Shown: piece by piece, positions 22,437 through 34,814 of the stretch
Numbering within the stretch: position 1 is the stretch's first letter
Layout: the number at the start of each line of letters is the position of its first letter
Assembly (NCBI GenBank): GCA_021234155.1
Contig: JAJEKV010000249.1
Location: 186,001 to 250,000, forward strand
Source of the DNA: Isoetes taiwanensis
Lineage: Eukaryota > Streptophyta > Lycopodiopsida > Isoetales > Isoetaceae
Length of the DNA stretch: 64,000 bases
Direction of reading: 5' to 3'
The notes under the pieces: generated by a model
Databases searched by the model: none
Seen by the model: the letters and a program-made list of their open reading frames with translations, nothing else
Told to the model about the DNA's origin: nothing
Translations under genes and position numbers: made by a program

Positions 22437-23293
22437 AAAGGATAAGGAATGATGCAGCAAGGAGGAGGCGGGAAGAAAGGGAGATGGAAGATGCCCGAGG
22501 GGGATAAGCTCAGGCGTAGTCTTAACATATTTTTGTTTTAACATCTTTTTGTCTTTTCTAATAGTTATATGATCATCTGCTGTTTTAAATCAGTTATCTT
22601 TAGCTCTTGCTTTAAGTGCAATCTCGGTCAACAGAATGGTTAGTATGTAGCAGCCCTCGGCTGAGCAGGGAGTAAGGAGACATGTCAACTGAGGGAAAGG
22701 CATGCATTAAACATTAAGCATAGCTGAATGCTTGAAAATGTTATCAACGATGTATAGATACATATGTATTATCTCTGATAAGAGAATTTTTGAATGAAGA
22801 AAATCTGAAGTAATATCTGTCGCTGGTAAAAATAGCTTCATCGTGTATTCTTAAAAATTGCCTTAGTGATGAATTGATTTTGATCCATAGTGTTATATCC
22901 CACGGAGACAATGCACGAATATATATGGGGGAATTACGGAAACTATGGGAAATCATGGATTCTAACATAACAAAGACTATCGAAGGATTATTGAGGGAGT
23001 ATAATGCTGATAAGATACACCAAGCGGATATATAAACAAGGTAGGAAAGCATCTCAGGCGACATCGGGTCACATTGGGCAATAGAACAGAAAAGATAACA
23101 TGCAAAAAGTTAGAGAAAATGGACCATATTGGTGGCGAACACGTCAAAACCAAGGGAAACACAAGACGAGGGGCGATAGATAAGTGACAGATAGGCAGGG
23201 GACAAGAATAATATGAATTGCAGAACAAGCTTCTTAAGGGTACAAGTAAGGCGGGACCGTTGAAAGTACACACAGAGAACAAAAGAAATACAG

Positions 23294-23671
23294 AGTAAAA
23301 GGCGGACGGGGCAAGCTACGGGACAGAGAGGTTGTGTCTCCACCGTACACCAGTATAGCGAGGGCTAGACCCACCAACTGGTAACCCGGACCACCAAAAA
23401 CTCGTTAGCAACTGGAGAACGGCATATGACTTATTCAGCGGGGTATGAAGAATACCTCATTTACCGATTTATGTCAACACTGAGTAAAAGGTGGACGGGG
23501 GCAAGTTACGGGACAGTGAGGCCAAGCCTCCGCCGTACACCAGGATAGCGAGGGCTGGACCCACCAACTGATAACCCGGACCACTAAAAACTCACTATAA
23601 TATCTGTGAACAACATATGACCTCTAGCGAGGTATGAAGAATACCCAGATGACGAATTTACCGACACTATG
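23294..23671 (+). repeat. Two tandem 189-bp monomers upstream of LINE ORF1
   Basis: Unit one starts at 23294 and unit two at 23483. They share agtaaaaggyggacggg, the block around cgtacaccag.atagcgagggct and the run acccaccaact through acccggaccac, and both end with a ggtatgaagaatacc module. Position and structure resemble the promoter monomers in some L1 5' UTRs. Confidence 0.85.
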
Positions 23672-24174
23672 GATTGGGGAAATTATGGACAGGGGGGTTT
23701 TTACCCCTCGCCATAGGCCAGGGGAGCGTGGGCACGGCCCCCCTCTGGTTCCAGGACTCCAGCCCACCAAAATGACACATGCGCAGAAATACAGAAATAC
23801 AGAACTACAAGGATGCAGAAATACATTAGTACAGAAGTTCAGAACGGACGAAATACCAACGTAATCAATACAGTCAGGCATCCACCCAACTAATCAGCCT
23901 CGAAAGACCCAAAAGGATCAACCTTGGGCAACAGACGAAGGGAGTTGAATGACAATAAAAAGAGACGGGCGGAATTAATTATGGCCTTTTGAATTTTGAA
24001 TTTTGAAGTTCAAATTAGAACGATAATTATGAATAAAAATACCGTTTAGAAGCAGGAAATATATAGTCTTAGGGAGAGACGACGGCTATCTTACAAGTGA
24101 GAGTCTAGCACGAGCGCACTGCCTAGAGCCACCACAGAGTTTTTCCGCACAGAGTTTTCTTGCAAACGAGAGCT

Positions 24175-25245
24175 ATGGCCGACAGTATCAACAGCAGCCA
24201 GCAGAGGAGATCGGATGCGGCAAGAGCCCCAGTGAGCCAACAGGACCTTAGGGACTTCCTGGCACAGATGGATAAGCGGCTAGAATCAAAGATCCCGAAC
24301 CTGGATGCTCTCAACGCACTGGCTGAAACGTGCAACAGCAACAAGATAGCCATCACTAGCATGGACGTGAGAGTAGGAGGGGTGGAGAAGTTGAACGAGG
24401 AAATGCAGCGCAGAATGGACGAGATCGAAGAAGAGAAAACAAAGATCTTGCAAAGGTTGGTTGAATTAGAGAAATCAAATGTTGAGCTGGATGCATGGGA
24501 GTCATTTGATAGGATAAAGCCACATTTAATGGAATATGAGGAGCAAAATAAAATTAAGCATGATGTTAGGCTAATTGGGATAGCAGAGAGGCCTAACGAG
24601 GATATATATCGAGTTACTGCAGAAGTGATAGAGACGGTGTTCAAGGAACACAGGGGCATCATCGTCAAAGCCCTCCGATCAGGCCAATGGAGGGGGAGAT
24701 CGAGGCACATAAACTTGACATTGAGAGACATGGCAACCAAGGAAAGGATTCTGCGGATGGGATCCAGATTGAGAAATGGAATCAAAGTACAGGAGTCCTT
24801 AACGGTGATGCAGAGATAGGGGCTACACAGGGAATTGGCCAAAGCCAGGGAGCTGAACCAAGCAGGGATACAGGCGGGGGTCAAGAATGGCAAGGTCTAC
24901 ATACACAAGAGGGTAAGAGAGCAAGTGACTCAACCGCAAGAACAGACAGCTGGGGTGCAGGGGATAGCAAAATCAACGGAAGCAGAAAAGGAAAACATAT
25001 ACCCCCTGAAGTCTATACAACAGGGGCTGGAGAACAGACTGCTGGGGGAAGCACTGAGAACAATCACGGTAGAAGAGAGCCAGAACAGAGCAATAGGAAG
25101 AAGCGGAAGCGGGGGAAACGAAGAGCGAGCAACACAAGCAGGGTTCGGAGGGCCAATGAAAACCAGGGGAAGACCAAGGAGAACAGGCAATGGCACAGAA
25201 AACATGGAGACCCCGAAGGAGCAACCTCGGGGGAAAAGACGCTGA
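24175..25245 (+). pseudogene. LINE ORF1 protein (L1 ORF1p-like), one in-frame stop
   Basis: ATG 24175 opens 214 codons to TAG 24817-24819. The same frame stays open to 25245, so the full product would be 356 aa plus the stop codon. Residues about 20-110 are a heptad-rich coiled coil. Residues about 135-200 form an RRM-like domain (HDVRLIGIAERPNEDIYRVT, then INLTLRDMATKERIL). After the stop comes an ELAKARELNQAGIQA...GKVYIH block, typical of the L1 ORF1p C-terminal domain, and then a basic tail. ORF1p binds LINE RNA as a trimer in the RNP. The alternative to decay is amber readthrough. Confidence 0.75.
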
Positions 25246-26770
25246 CATTATGGTACTGGAACTGTACCGGGTACCCATGGGATGATGGAGAAAGACTAGA
25301 AGGTGCCCATGGTTGCGACATAATATGCCTGACGGAGACATGGGAGCATAACGTTAAAAGGCTGCCAGAGGAGGAAGGATACCAGTTATTCACATGCTGG
25401 AAAGACAGGGATTTCAAGATAGGGAGGGGGAGTGCAGGTCTGGCTTGTTATATAAAGAATAGTGTAGCTAACAATGCATGTATGTTACATTCAGATATCA
25501 ATAAAAGATATATGGTCTTGAATATCCAATTGAAAAACAAACAAGAGGTAGTTCTGATAATTACATATTACCCGCCAAACAGTGATAAGCTAGAATTGCT
25601 GGAACTGGGAGAAAATATAACGAAATGGAAGGAGCAGGGACCAATGATTATAGTAGGAGATCTAAATGCCAGAACCAGACAGGAACAGGCACAAATCACA
25701 CACACGGACGAGAAAAATGGTCAGATAGTGTACACGGCAAGGACACAGGAATGGCAGAGGGATACAGAAGATAAGACAGAGGTCAATGCTAGAGGTGAAT
25801 TATTGTTGGAAGTCTGCACGGCAACAGGGATGATCATAGCTAATGGCGTGAAAAAATGGAAGGGATCGGGAGGTTTTACGAGCCAAAACACACATGGTAA
25901 GAGCATAGTGGATTATATAATTCTGAATGACCAAGCAGCGAAAAAGATAGAAGGGCTGATGCTACAAGAATGGCCGACTGGGAAAAGGGAAAGCCATAGA
26001 CCGATTAAATTAACAATCAGACTGGATGGAAAGCCAAAAAAAGATAGCACAGAAAGAAAGGATGATAAGAAAGACAGGGTGAGGATTCAATTCCAGGAGA
26101 AATACGCAGAAACCTTCATCCAAATGATCAAGGAGGAAATGGGAAAATGGGATTGGGGAAAACACAATGCGAGTGATAATGGAAACACCCTCAATGACAT
26201 CATGGTAAGGGTAGCAACAGACGTGTTTGGGAAAAAGATCAAAATTAGGAGAAACAGGGCATTCAGAGCTTCAGTATGGTATGATGACGAGTGTAGAGAA
26301 CACAAGAGGAGAACAAGAAGACACAGGGGAAAGGAGACATACCGGGAAGAAAAGGCAGCATACATAAGATTACTGAAGAAGAAAAGATACAATAACCTGC
26401 TACAGCACCAATGGTATATGGGAAAATTGCTGAAAAAACAGCCCCGAAGATTTTGGAGGGGACTCAAAAACAAAGGAGGGAGCAGCAATATGAAAGCAAG
26501 GAATGAACAAGATGACATTGGAACCGGGATGGGAGAATTACCTGGACAAATTATACAAGACGGGGGCACCTCCGGTACCAATACCAATACCAATACAGCA
26601 TGACCCGGACAAACCATGCTTCAACATGCTAGAAGTAATGCTAGCCCTAAACAGGATGGCTAATCATAAAGCACCGGATCTATACGGCCTGACCGTGGAA
26701 CTGCTGAAGTGTGCTGAAACAGAAATTGGTAGACAGGTTACAGACATTTGCATTAAGATACAATTCGCCC
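25236..26770 (+). pseudogene. LINE ORF2: AP endonuclease and start of RT
   Basis: The endonuclease motifs are clear: LWYWNCTGYPWD, IICLTETWEHN (catalytic E), LIITYYPPNSDKL, IIVGDLNAR (D and N), KSIVDYIIL, and SHRPI (catalytic H). A basic linker follows, with WYDDECREHKRRTRRHRGKE. Near 26520-26603 the frame shifts, and the RT entry FNMLEVMLALNRMANHKAPD is read in a second frame up to about 26690-26765. The RT palm motifs are absent. An open frame in the endonuclease frame extends upstream to 24687, overlapping ORF1. The true start is not clear. Confidence 0.88.
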
Positions 26771-26775
26771 TTAAC

Positions 26776-27343
26776 TGTTGTTAGAGGCATTTCCATTAAT
26801 GAAACGTCCGTTAAGGATAATGGCCCGCAAAATTTTTGGCCGGAAATTTTGACCTTAATTCCGGACTCTGTTCAAGGTGAGCGGGCTCCAAGGATCGAAG
26901 CTCCTAATTCTTCCCTCCTAGCCTTGCACTCAGCATCAATTGCCAATCCGGTAAGCACTTCTTGCATTTCTTTACTTGAATTTGTAGACTGCTTTCGTAA
27001 TAGCCACATTCTTAGCAACGTGTTGCTTGATAAATCAGGCACAAATTGCCTCAAGAACATGACAAAGGCAACCAGATTCTCTTTGCCAAATGCTAAGAAG
27101 CCTTTCGTTCTCCCTAGGACCGAGAAACTGGCTCCAAAAAGAATTAAGAGGATGATTGGATCAGTTTTCCAATCTGTGGCTATTGAGATAAATTCCGAGC
27201 CTGCAAGGGCGTCGAATTGCAATCTTAGGGGGAGGAAGAGGGATCAGCCAGAAGATACATTACCTACTGAATGCATATGCCAAACGACAAAGGACACTCT
27301 ACTGGAGATTGCTAAACTTGCCGCATCGAAGCAGACAAATTAA
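26776..27343 (+). CDS. Hypothetical open frame after the LINE break
   Basis: The reading frame runs on from LINE sequence at 26711 but the LINE similarity ends by about 26776. About 188 codons follow to TAA at 27341-27343. The product is Ser/Leu/Asn-rich with a basic patch (KLAPKRIKRMIG) and a C-terminal CICQTTKDTLLEIAKLAASK. I recognise no family. It could be a captured gene exon or a chance frame. A 17-base T-run follows at about 27399-27416. Confidence 0.3.
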
Positions 27344-27601
27344 AATCATTTTCAAAGGTACTCTTCTTACTCTTGTTTTATACTGTTGTTTTTAGTTTTT
27401 TTTTTTTTTTTTGATGCTTTTGCAAGGTAATTAGGACAGTATGTTCTTCTATTCAAATTTAAAATTTCTCATTGAAGTATGATGTAATATTCTTGACTAT
27501 GTAGAGTATAATTGCATAAGAAATCGTATAATATCCCTTAAAATTCCATAATGCATGTCTCAATTCTTGCGCACTCAAATTAGTTACAAGCTGCTCCAAG
27601 A

Positions 27602-27955
27602 TGGCAAGGCACAAGGTCCTGGTCCGGCGCCATTTTCTTGCTATCTCATCTTCTAGCGAGGATTCATCTATGGCTCTGGCAGCAAGCTCAACTTCCAGCA
27701 GCCTTACAGTTGAATCGGCCGAGGTTCTTGAACTCTAGCATAGGAGTTTCCATGATAGTGTCAGCGAGAGGGTTATTCTCGGCTATATGTCTATGCAAGA
27801 GGTGTATGTTGAGGCTGAACTAATTACATGGGTTGAGCAAGCTCCTTTCAAGCAAAGAGCCCATGTGGAGCTTATCCATGTGAAGCTTCATGGGAGATGG
27901 TGCCTTTGGGAGGTGCGAATCCCATCTGTTATCTGTGAAAATTGCCCCGAGTAAT
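27602..27955 (+). pseudogene. Possible degraded gene, unknown
   Basis: ATG 27602 opens 45 codons (start MARHKVLVRRHFLAISSSSE) to a TAG near 27736. The same frame then continues for another 70 codons with protein-like composition (YMSMQEVYVEAELITWVEQA) to TAA at about 27955. One in-frame stop in an otherwise sensible reading suggests decay. The family is unknown. Confidence 0.3.
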
Positions 27956-27959
27956 ATTT

Positions 27960-28880
27960 TTCTTGAAGAAGCCATTTTCCTTATGCCTACTCCTTAACTA
28001 AACGGATTTTTGCTTTCTTTTTCCTTGTTGAAAGTTTTTTTGTTGTAAAGTATGATATGGAACTGGCCACGGGCCTTTTGTGTAATCAGACCAGGAAGAA
28101 ATGGTCTTTTTGTAAAGCTTAACTTACTAATATATGATATTTTTGCTGAAATATGTAATCCTGACTCAAGTCTTCTTCCTTTTCACATAAATCTAGTTTT
28201 CATCCTAATGGCTTGCTGAGTACGTTCGTTACAGGTTAGGAAAAGGAGAATGATAAAGGATTTGATGTTATGCAGTATTCAAGATTGTGTTTTTTTACAA
28301 TTTTAGGGATGACAAGAATTTCTGTGACAGACTTTAGTTAAATAATTTTTATTGTCTTCTTGGAGTTGTGTTCATGTAACACATTTCACATTAATACAAA
28401 ATATTCTGTTCATTATCTGTTGTACTTCTCTATGATGATTTGGTTAATGAATGCTAATGTCTACTGCTATGCTGAAGCATAACGTAAGTTGCTATAAGAT
28501 TACATAATGCTATAATGTCGACTGCTATAAGATTATAGACTGTTAACATGGTCAGGTTATTTATTTATAGAAATAACACACTCATCATATTTAAACTTTT
28601 GAAATTTAAAACATGATGCAATCAACGTGTTTATATAACTTCAAGAACTTAGTACATAAGGGTTTGCTCTGTTTTGCAATCATAAATCTCAATTGCATTC
28701 TGTAAGACTGTGTATTTGTATTGCCATTACTAAACCTTTGACAAAATGGACAAAAATTTGGGAAATCGGATATATAGAAATCTTCATACATAGGAAAACA
28801 TTCATATTGAACTGAGATATAAGTAAATTGCTAAAATGAATGAAAGAATCAAACTAAATTTTTGCCATCCCTATTTTGGA
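27960..28880. other. No gene recognised
   Basis: This is AT-rich sequence that probably includes the 3' flank of the Harbinger element starting at about 28890. Its terminal repeat could not be placed. Confidence 0.35.
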
Positions 28881-28889
28881 AGATGACAT

Positions 28890-30169
28890 GTCTTATCAAG
28901 TCTCCTTCCTTCTTCAATTTCTTGTTCATGTCTTCAGTTTCATAGTAGTTTACATCTGGCAACTCTGCTTCTAAGGGTAGCATAATACAAAAATTCTATA
29001 AAACACATGCTGCATGAATGATCTTGGCTGTCCTGCTAATGTGAATAGACAAAGTCTTGAGGATCCTGAACTTCTCTTTCACTATCCCAAATCCATTCTC
29101 TGCACAAACTCTGCCCTTGCAAATCCTCTTGTTGAACCTCAGAAGCCTTTGTGCCATCTGGAAGTACCTTCATCAAGAACCTTCTGCTTGGATATACTAA
29201 ATCCTCTAAAAGCATTGGTGGAATACTGACTGTCACATCTGCATCCAGGATTTCACCTCCTCTATTAATCTTTTTTCCACTCATTTGGACAATAGGTTCC
29301 TGCAAAATCTGCTTTGATGCTAGCCTCTTATACAATAAACTCTTCTTGAACTGGTTGAAATCATGCACAGATCCTGTTCTACTAACACACACATAGAGTG
29401 TGTTACTACACCTTGCATCAGGCAGGAATGCCTCTTGTGTCTGCTGTAGTAATCATCCCCTTTATCTTTCCTCCACGACTTTCTGTACAAGAAAATGTGA
29501 GAACCATCAATAGCACCAAAAATACTAGGCAAACCTGTGGCATCTTTAAATTCCTTTATGATATTAAGGAGTCTCTGTCCCGAGGGTTAGGCAATGGATT
29601 TTCTGTAAAGCATGGTCTTGGATGCTAAAACTAGTTACCTTCTTGGTATATTTTTTGACAATGGCTTTTTCAGCATAAAACCTTTGATCAACATGCAATG
29701 GCATCTCACCATAAGCAAGAAAATAGAGTATCATAACTACAGCTTTCCTAGGATCTACAGGGGGTCTGATCTTCTGCCCTGGTCTGATAAGGTATGGTAC
29801 AATAAGGCCAACTTGTTTCTCAAATGACCTTCTCTTCATTCTATAAAAGTGATGCCACATATCATCTTCAAATGACGGAGGGCAATTCCAGGCATGATTG
29901 CCAATTTTATCCCATTGAGTGGTTTGTCTAGGACATATCCAGAATCTTCTCGGTGGTCTTATTAATCGAGATGTTGCAGCCAGGAGTAAGATGGAAGATG
30001 CACATGGAAAACTAGTGCTGTCTTCCAAAGAATCTTCTTCATCGACGATTGCCATAGGACCTTCGAGCTCGTTTTCTTGGATCAGGTCCAAGCAAAATTT
30101 TTGCATTGCTAAACCTAGCACAATAGCCCTAAGAAGCATTGCAATCATACCTAAAATGACCGGATCCAT
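28890..30169 (-). pseudogene. PIF/Harbinger transposase, frameshifted
   Basis: The minus-strand frame opens at ATG 30169 (MDPVILGMIAMLLRAIVLGL). It continues through DDMWHHFYRMKRRSFEKQVG and VDPRKAVVMILYFLAYGEMP, and stops near 29566. In other frames the DDE nuclease continues: LPSIFGAIDGSHIFLYRKSW (first D), DYYSRHKRHSCLMQGVV, GSVHDFNQFKKSLLYKRL (second D), DLVYPSRRFLMKVLPDGTKA, and a CAENGFG-like block (catalytic E). At least three frame shifts are needed, so the copy is inactive. No SANT/Myb partner ORF of the superfamily was found. Confidence 0.9.
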
Positions 30170-30559
30170 GCTTGAATGCCATTGTCGGTGATGATTTCTT
30201 ACTTCAATGCTGTAAGCAATGGATTTCTTATAGAATCCGGATTGAAATGCAACGCAGGAAGCCTGTGTGGGAGAACTCGAAATATCCTATATCTTGAAAT
30301 ATCCTATATCTTGAATTTTGAAGAATGGTTGAAGAATGAATTATCCCATATGGGATGACCAACTGGAATCGAATTGGAGGGAAAACTTCTGGCGGGGAGG
30401 TCGAAAACTGCTCGAAAAGGCCTTTGTTAGACCTCGAGAGAAGCTCTTCTCTAATCTTCTCTTGAGCTATACTATATAATTTTTATCTCGCCAGATATCG
30501 ACGAGAGAGATAAAAAAAAAATTCAACCATGTGGTCTCTCCCTCCCTCCCCCCCGGCAA

Positions 30560-30942
30560 CATGCTCCTAAAACAACTTATCCCTTGTTCTATACGACTTC
30601 TCCCAAAATATATGTAGTATTTTTGTGGGAGCAGAGGAGAGAGAATTGTCTCTCGAGGCTTAATAGCCTTGGTTAAACCTTGAGTATTCATTGCCTGCCA
30701 AATGACAGTTTCATGGATCCTTCTAATCGGCCTAGTTTTTGTGGGATAAGTCATCTTCAAATTTGAATCGGCCTCCAAAATGTGGGATACTTCTGTCTGT
30801 GTTCTTGCTGGTTAAGTAAGCTTTGTGGGATATTTCTTTTGCTGTTTTTCTTGCTTAGGGTTGCTTTCTGACCGCTAAATCATGGATCCAATGATTCTTG
30901 GCATGATTGCCATGCTTTCCATGCCTCTAGAAATGAATGATT
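30560..30942 (+). mobile_element. Inverted second Harbinger 5' end
   Basis: At 30882 the plus strand reads MDPMILGMIAMLSMPLE, a match to the first residues of the transposase that runs the other way from 30169. The upstream sequence of both copies shares a ctctcgagg...cctt block (about 30422-30440 inverted against 30646-30670). Only about 20 codons of the second copy remain. The two 5' ends therefore lie head to head around 30500. Confidence 0.7.
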
Positions 30943-31455
30943 CATGTAATATGTAATATGGAAGTATAAGATATGATCAGTTGATTGAAGAGCAAAAAGG
31001 AGATCTTTGCAATGTTAATAAGGAGACAAAACCCAATGGTCAGAAGTTAAGGATATTATTGGACATGTTCTTTTAATAGAATGACCATGTAATTTTTAGA
31101 AGATAATATTGAAGGTCGAATGATATTGGGACAAAATTACAGATTTGCATTATCTAGTGCATTTGTAAGGTCGGTCCGGCAGGCTTGTCGGACTGATCAA
31201 AATTAAAAAAGAAGAAGAAGATCTATCTAGTATCCGGATGTGTGGATCTGAGATTGATAAGAGAAAACAAGGGACTGCTTGGGTTATCAGAATCTGCATA
31301 TGAACAATAAATGGGTCGTTAATATCTGTAATCTGTGTTTTCGTGTGATATATCATAAATTTATATGGTTTATGGAAATATTATGTCATTGAGCTAATAC
31401 ATTGAGTCATTGTGCTAATACATGCTTCTTTAGTCTATACATAATAAAACAAGTT
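30943..31455. other. No gene recognised
   Basis: This is AT-rich spacer. A small imperfect hairpin (GTCCG...CGGAC) lies near 31175-31194, with no further support for a function. Confidence 0.35.
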
Positions 31456-31461
31456 TCATAT

Positions 31462-34260
31462 TCAAGCTAGACTAAAGTTCTTCAAAGGTGTAGGTGGATA
31501 TGATCCAACGGAATCTCCCTCGTTCAAATGATTATCATAATCACCACTCGGTGTTATATGGTCTTCATCATCTAGGCCCTCAAAACCTGCAGCATTGTCA
31601 ACATTCTCAAAAGCGAAATCAGTTGCTTCTGAATCATATAGAGACGAATCAGTGGAGATATCATCTTCAACTCCCCCATACACGTTACGCTCCAAATCCA
31701 TGAGATAAATAGCAACATCAAAGGAACAAAAGATGAAATTGTAACGAACAGATGAATCGTGGATGAAGAAATAACTCATAAGGACCATTCACTTGAAGAA
31801 GTAGCTCTCTACGAGGATAAACTTGTGAGCTTTTATAGACATTTTATGGAAACCTCTCCTAGTTTCTTTGGAAAGTTGGGGAGGTTTCCATAAAATATTT
31901 ATAAAAAAGAATAGTAATTAATTTTTGCAACCACCGAGGGATGGCGCCAGGGATCAGAATTCAAAATAATGTTGGTTACATACTGCAAACCTACTTACAT
32001 ATTTTGGTTTTCTAATGCAAACCATTTTCAAAAACCCAGTTTTCACCCTCTTATATGATGGGATGTAGACCATGTCTCAAATATGTCAACCCAATTCATG
32101 TCCTTCCGTATTGGGTACTCAATTCCAAGCAACATATGTGCATTCAAAGTATTCAAGCACGTTTTGTTTCTCAAAGGTGTCTTTAATATATTTTGCTTGG
32201 AGAATTCCCTTTCACATGCAGCACTACTGACTGGCATAAGCATGACAACTTGGCATAACTTCATAATGTACGGATATCTTTCGTACCAAATGTTTCCATC
32301 ATCTTCCTTAACTGAGTTGCAAAATTGCCATGCTTCATGAATGTCACATGTAGAACATGCAGCTGATAAGGCTTCCATGAACATTTGAAGTTGATTCATA
32401 CATCCATCACGACTAGCTACAAGACTTGCACCAACACAAAATACATCAACTAACTCCATCAAAGTAGCTGAAAACTTAACAAATTTTTGTCTTGGAGTCA
32501 AACCTTTATCATGTGATTTTGGCTCAAATAGTTTCATTGCATTCCACCAAGCCATGTCTATGTACCGCTCATTCAAATTGTCTACTACAGATTGCACAAA
32601 TGTGTGTCCTATCTGAACACAAGCCTTATGAGAACCATCATTTTCTAGACAACCTCCTTCCACTGGTTCATAGCTTAAGGGGAATGAATGGACTAATATT
32701 CCATTCCCTTGGTCATAATGCTCATAAATCCCATTCTGAACCTTATCCATATAGATTGCAACCTGTGTACAACCAAATCCAAGTCTGCATCCTCACCAAT
32801 CAAAAACCAAATTATTAGCATTTTGATGGTGAGATCCAAACCCCTACCAACTTCAATCGCGCTCAGATTTTCCTTCTAAAAACACTTACTTAAAATATTT
32901 AACTGCCCACATACATCAGCTAAAAGTGCCACAAAAAAACCAACCTGGTATCTTGTACTCAATTTGAACCATTTATGTTCTTTTTCTTCCTATAATCCCC
33001 AAATGACGGGAGGAAGAACTATGAGCATTTTCATTACTTTACCCTCGCTCAACATCTAATCTCATACGGCTTAAGAACTTTCACATTCTCTAACTGATAT
33101 TCATCTATAAGGCCTTCGAACTCTTGCATGTGGACGCATGAATGCGTAACATATTTGTACACCTTAGATGCTAACTTATCAATCCATTGGAATTCAGGAA
33201 TTGACCAAGCTACACTTTGTGTTGCCAATGCTTGTCTATGTGCCATATAATGAATTGATACCAGCCTTAGGATTTTGGCTATCATCACTAGAAAACCCAA
33301 CAAGTTTACTCCAATCAACTTCCCATTCCTTAAAAAGCTCAGTAATGGCCTCCATCAAGCATGCAGCTGTACCACCTTACAATTCTAAAATCTTATAAAA
33401 GATGGTTTTGACCTCTCATAACAAATTAGATGTTTTTCCTTTATAATATTTGTGTTCTCATCCACACACATGCTAAAAAAAGGGGCAGTCTGATTTTGCT
33501 TTTTAATGACATTTCTAGCTACATCTCTCATCACAAACAACATCTCCTTTCCACTAGTTTCATTTATGTAAAAACTCTAGACTTCTATTCTATTCTAGAT
33601 TTGGAGCATATGGAGTTTCAATTCAAATAAAAGCTCCATCAAAGGCTGGTAATTGCTTAATGCAATATTTCTAGAAGAAATGAAATGAAGTATCTTCATG
33701 GCAATGATGACCTTTTGCTCTTGTGCTCTAAATTAATTCTCCAAAGGACTCACCAATGGCTTCATCCTTTGTTTTTCAGATTCCATCCCATTTCAGGAGC
33801 TTTATGGTCAGAGCTCTTTTCATGTTTCTTTAAGGCAGTTACTTGTAAAGTTCTGGCCCCTTTGAAAGCACACAGATTACTAATCTTGGCCTTCTTAAAA
33901 GACATGCACCACTTGCATTTTATCCTCCCCCCATTAAGAATCCAAGGATGTAGGCCTTGCCATTCTGGAAGAAATTTCCTCTTAGACTCATTCCCATCAA
34001 AAAATTCTACATTGTAGCTCTTCTCTCCAATTTGCTCATCATCAACATCGACATCTTGAAGGGCCTCGTCCTCTGATTTATCATCTTCAAATAGCTCTTC
34101 ATACAACCTATCCCTTTCTTCGTCTTTTCTTCATTAATAATTCGTGGAATGCTGCTACCTTCTGCCGATGAAGAGGCCTTCTTCTAACAAAAAGCCAATG
34201 TATTCTTAGCCATAGCAAGAGACAATGCTGATACAAGAATAAGAGATGGTGCTGTAGCAA
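31462..34260 (-). pseudogene. hAT transposase (ZNF862-like), degenerate
   Basis: A TTF/BED-like zinc-finger block lies at 34000-33762 on the minus strand (FLPEWQGLHPWILNGGRIKC, then KWCMSF, then LKKHEKSSDH). A middle domain lies at 33318-33049 (RLVSIHYMAHRQALATQSVA, then LENVKVLKPYEIRC). The C-terminal hAT dimerisation domain lies at 32250-32050 (MPVSSAACEREFSKQNILKT). A further acidic frame at 31788-31462 may be its tail or a separate ORF. Stops and frame changes separate the blocks. Terminal repeats and an 8-bp target duplication were looked for but not established. Confidence 0.85.
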
Positions 34261-34329
34261 GAATTGGTGATGTCTAAACCCTAATCGACTCTGATTTATA
34301 CAGATACAATCCATGATGACTGTCGTTGA

Positions 34330-34814
34330 AGGAGCAAAATTCTAACCTCTGAAGCTAATTTATAGGAAATAAACTGCAAAGAATGATGAGCGGAGGAGAC
34401 TGGAGCCCGGAGGAGATCATTCTGGAGATCGGGGTCGTTCTGCACAGGGATCAAAATTTTTATCTAAAATTTAACATATCACATAAAAGGGATTTATTAA
34501 ATAAGACTTTTATATAAATATAGGAAATATTGGGGAACTATATTAAAAAATAAAAGGTATATGTAAGGCTCTTAATAAGGAAAGGAATATTCAGGGAAAA
34601 TTCCTAGAAACCACTTTTCAAACCCTGGTTTTCAGATGTAAACCTTATCCCAAGGTTTTGTTTTCGGATGAAAACCGACTAGCAAATGTTAAATGTTGGT
34701 AGTCCATAACCCAAGCGGCCCAATTGGGTTGCAATTTTGCTCCTTGTACTAGCCTAGTAATGTAGTGAACAAGAAGTGGTTTTAATTAAGGCAAATTCCG
34801 AAGATATTGTGAAA
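34330..34814 (+). promoter_or_regulatory. Upstream region of the methyltransferase gene
   Basis: This is AT-rich sequence between the hAT relic and ATG 34815. It should contain the promoter and 5' UTR, but no core element could be fixed by eye. Confidence 0.3.

Larger units (their letters stand above)
20880..26770 (+). mobile_element. L1-like LINE with long 5' region, 3'-truncated
   Basis: The stretch from about 20.9 kb to 26.77 kb is purine-rich on the plus strand and differs in base use from its neighbours. It contains, in order, a Cys-rich ORF (21905-22436), a 189-bp tandem duplication (23294-23671), an ORF1p with an RRM-like domain (24175-25245) and ORF2 with an AP endonuclease and the very start of RT (to about 26770). 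The RT catalytic core, ORF2 zinc knuckle and 3' tail are missing. The 5' limit near 20880 is inferred from composition only. Loss of the 3' half is the reverse of usual LINE truncation and implies a later deletion or rearrangement. Confidence 0.75.

Noticed and set aside
24123-24893. 256-codon open frame on the minus strand opposite LINE ORF1
   Set aside because: It is an antisense shadow of ORF1 and has no motif of its own.
31175-31194. Small GTCCG...CGGAC hairpin
   Set aside because: A five-base stem is expected by chance and nothing around supports a function.
31930-34640. CAGGG and CCCTG near 31949 and 34623 as hAT ends
   Set aside because: Inward similarity is poor and the flanking 8 bases do not match, so borders were not assigned.
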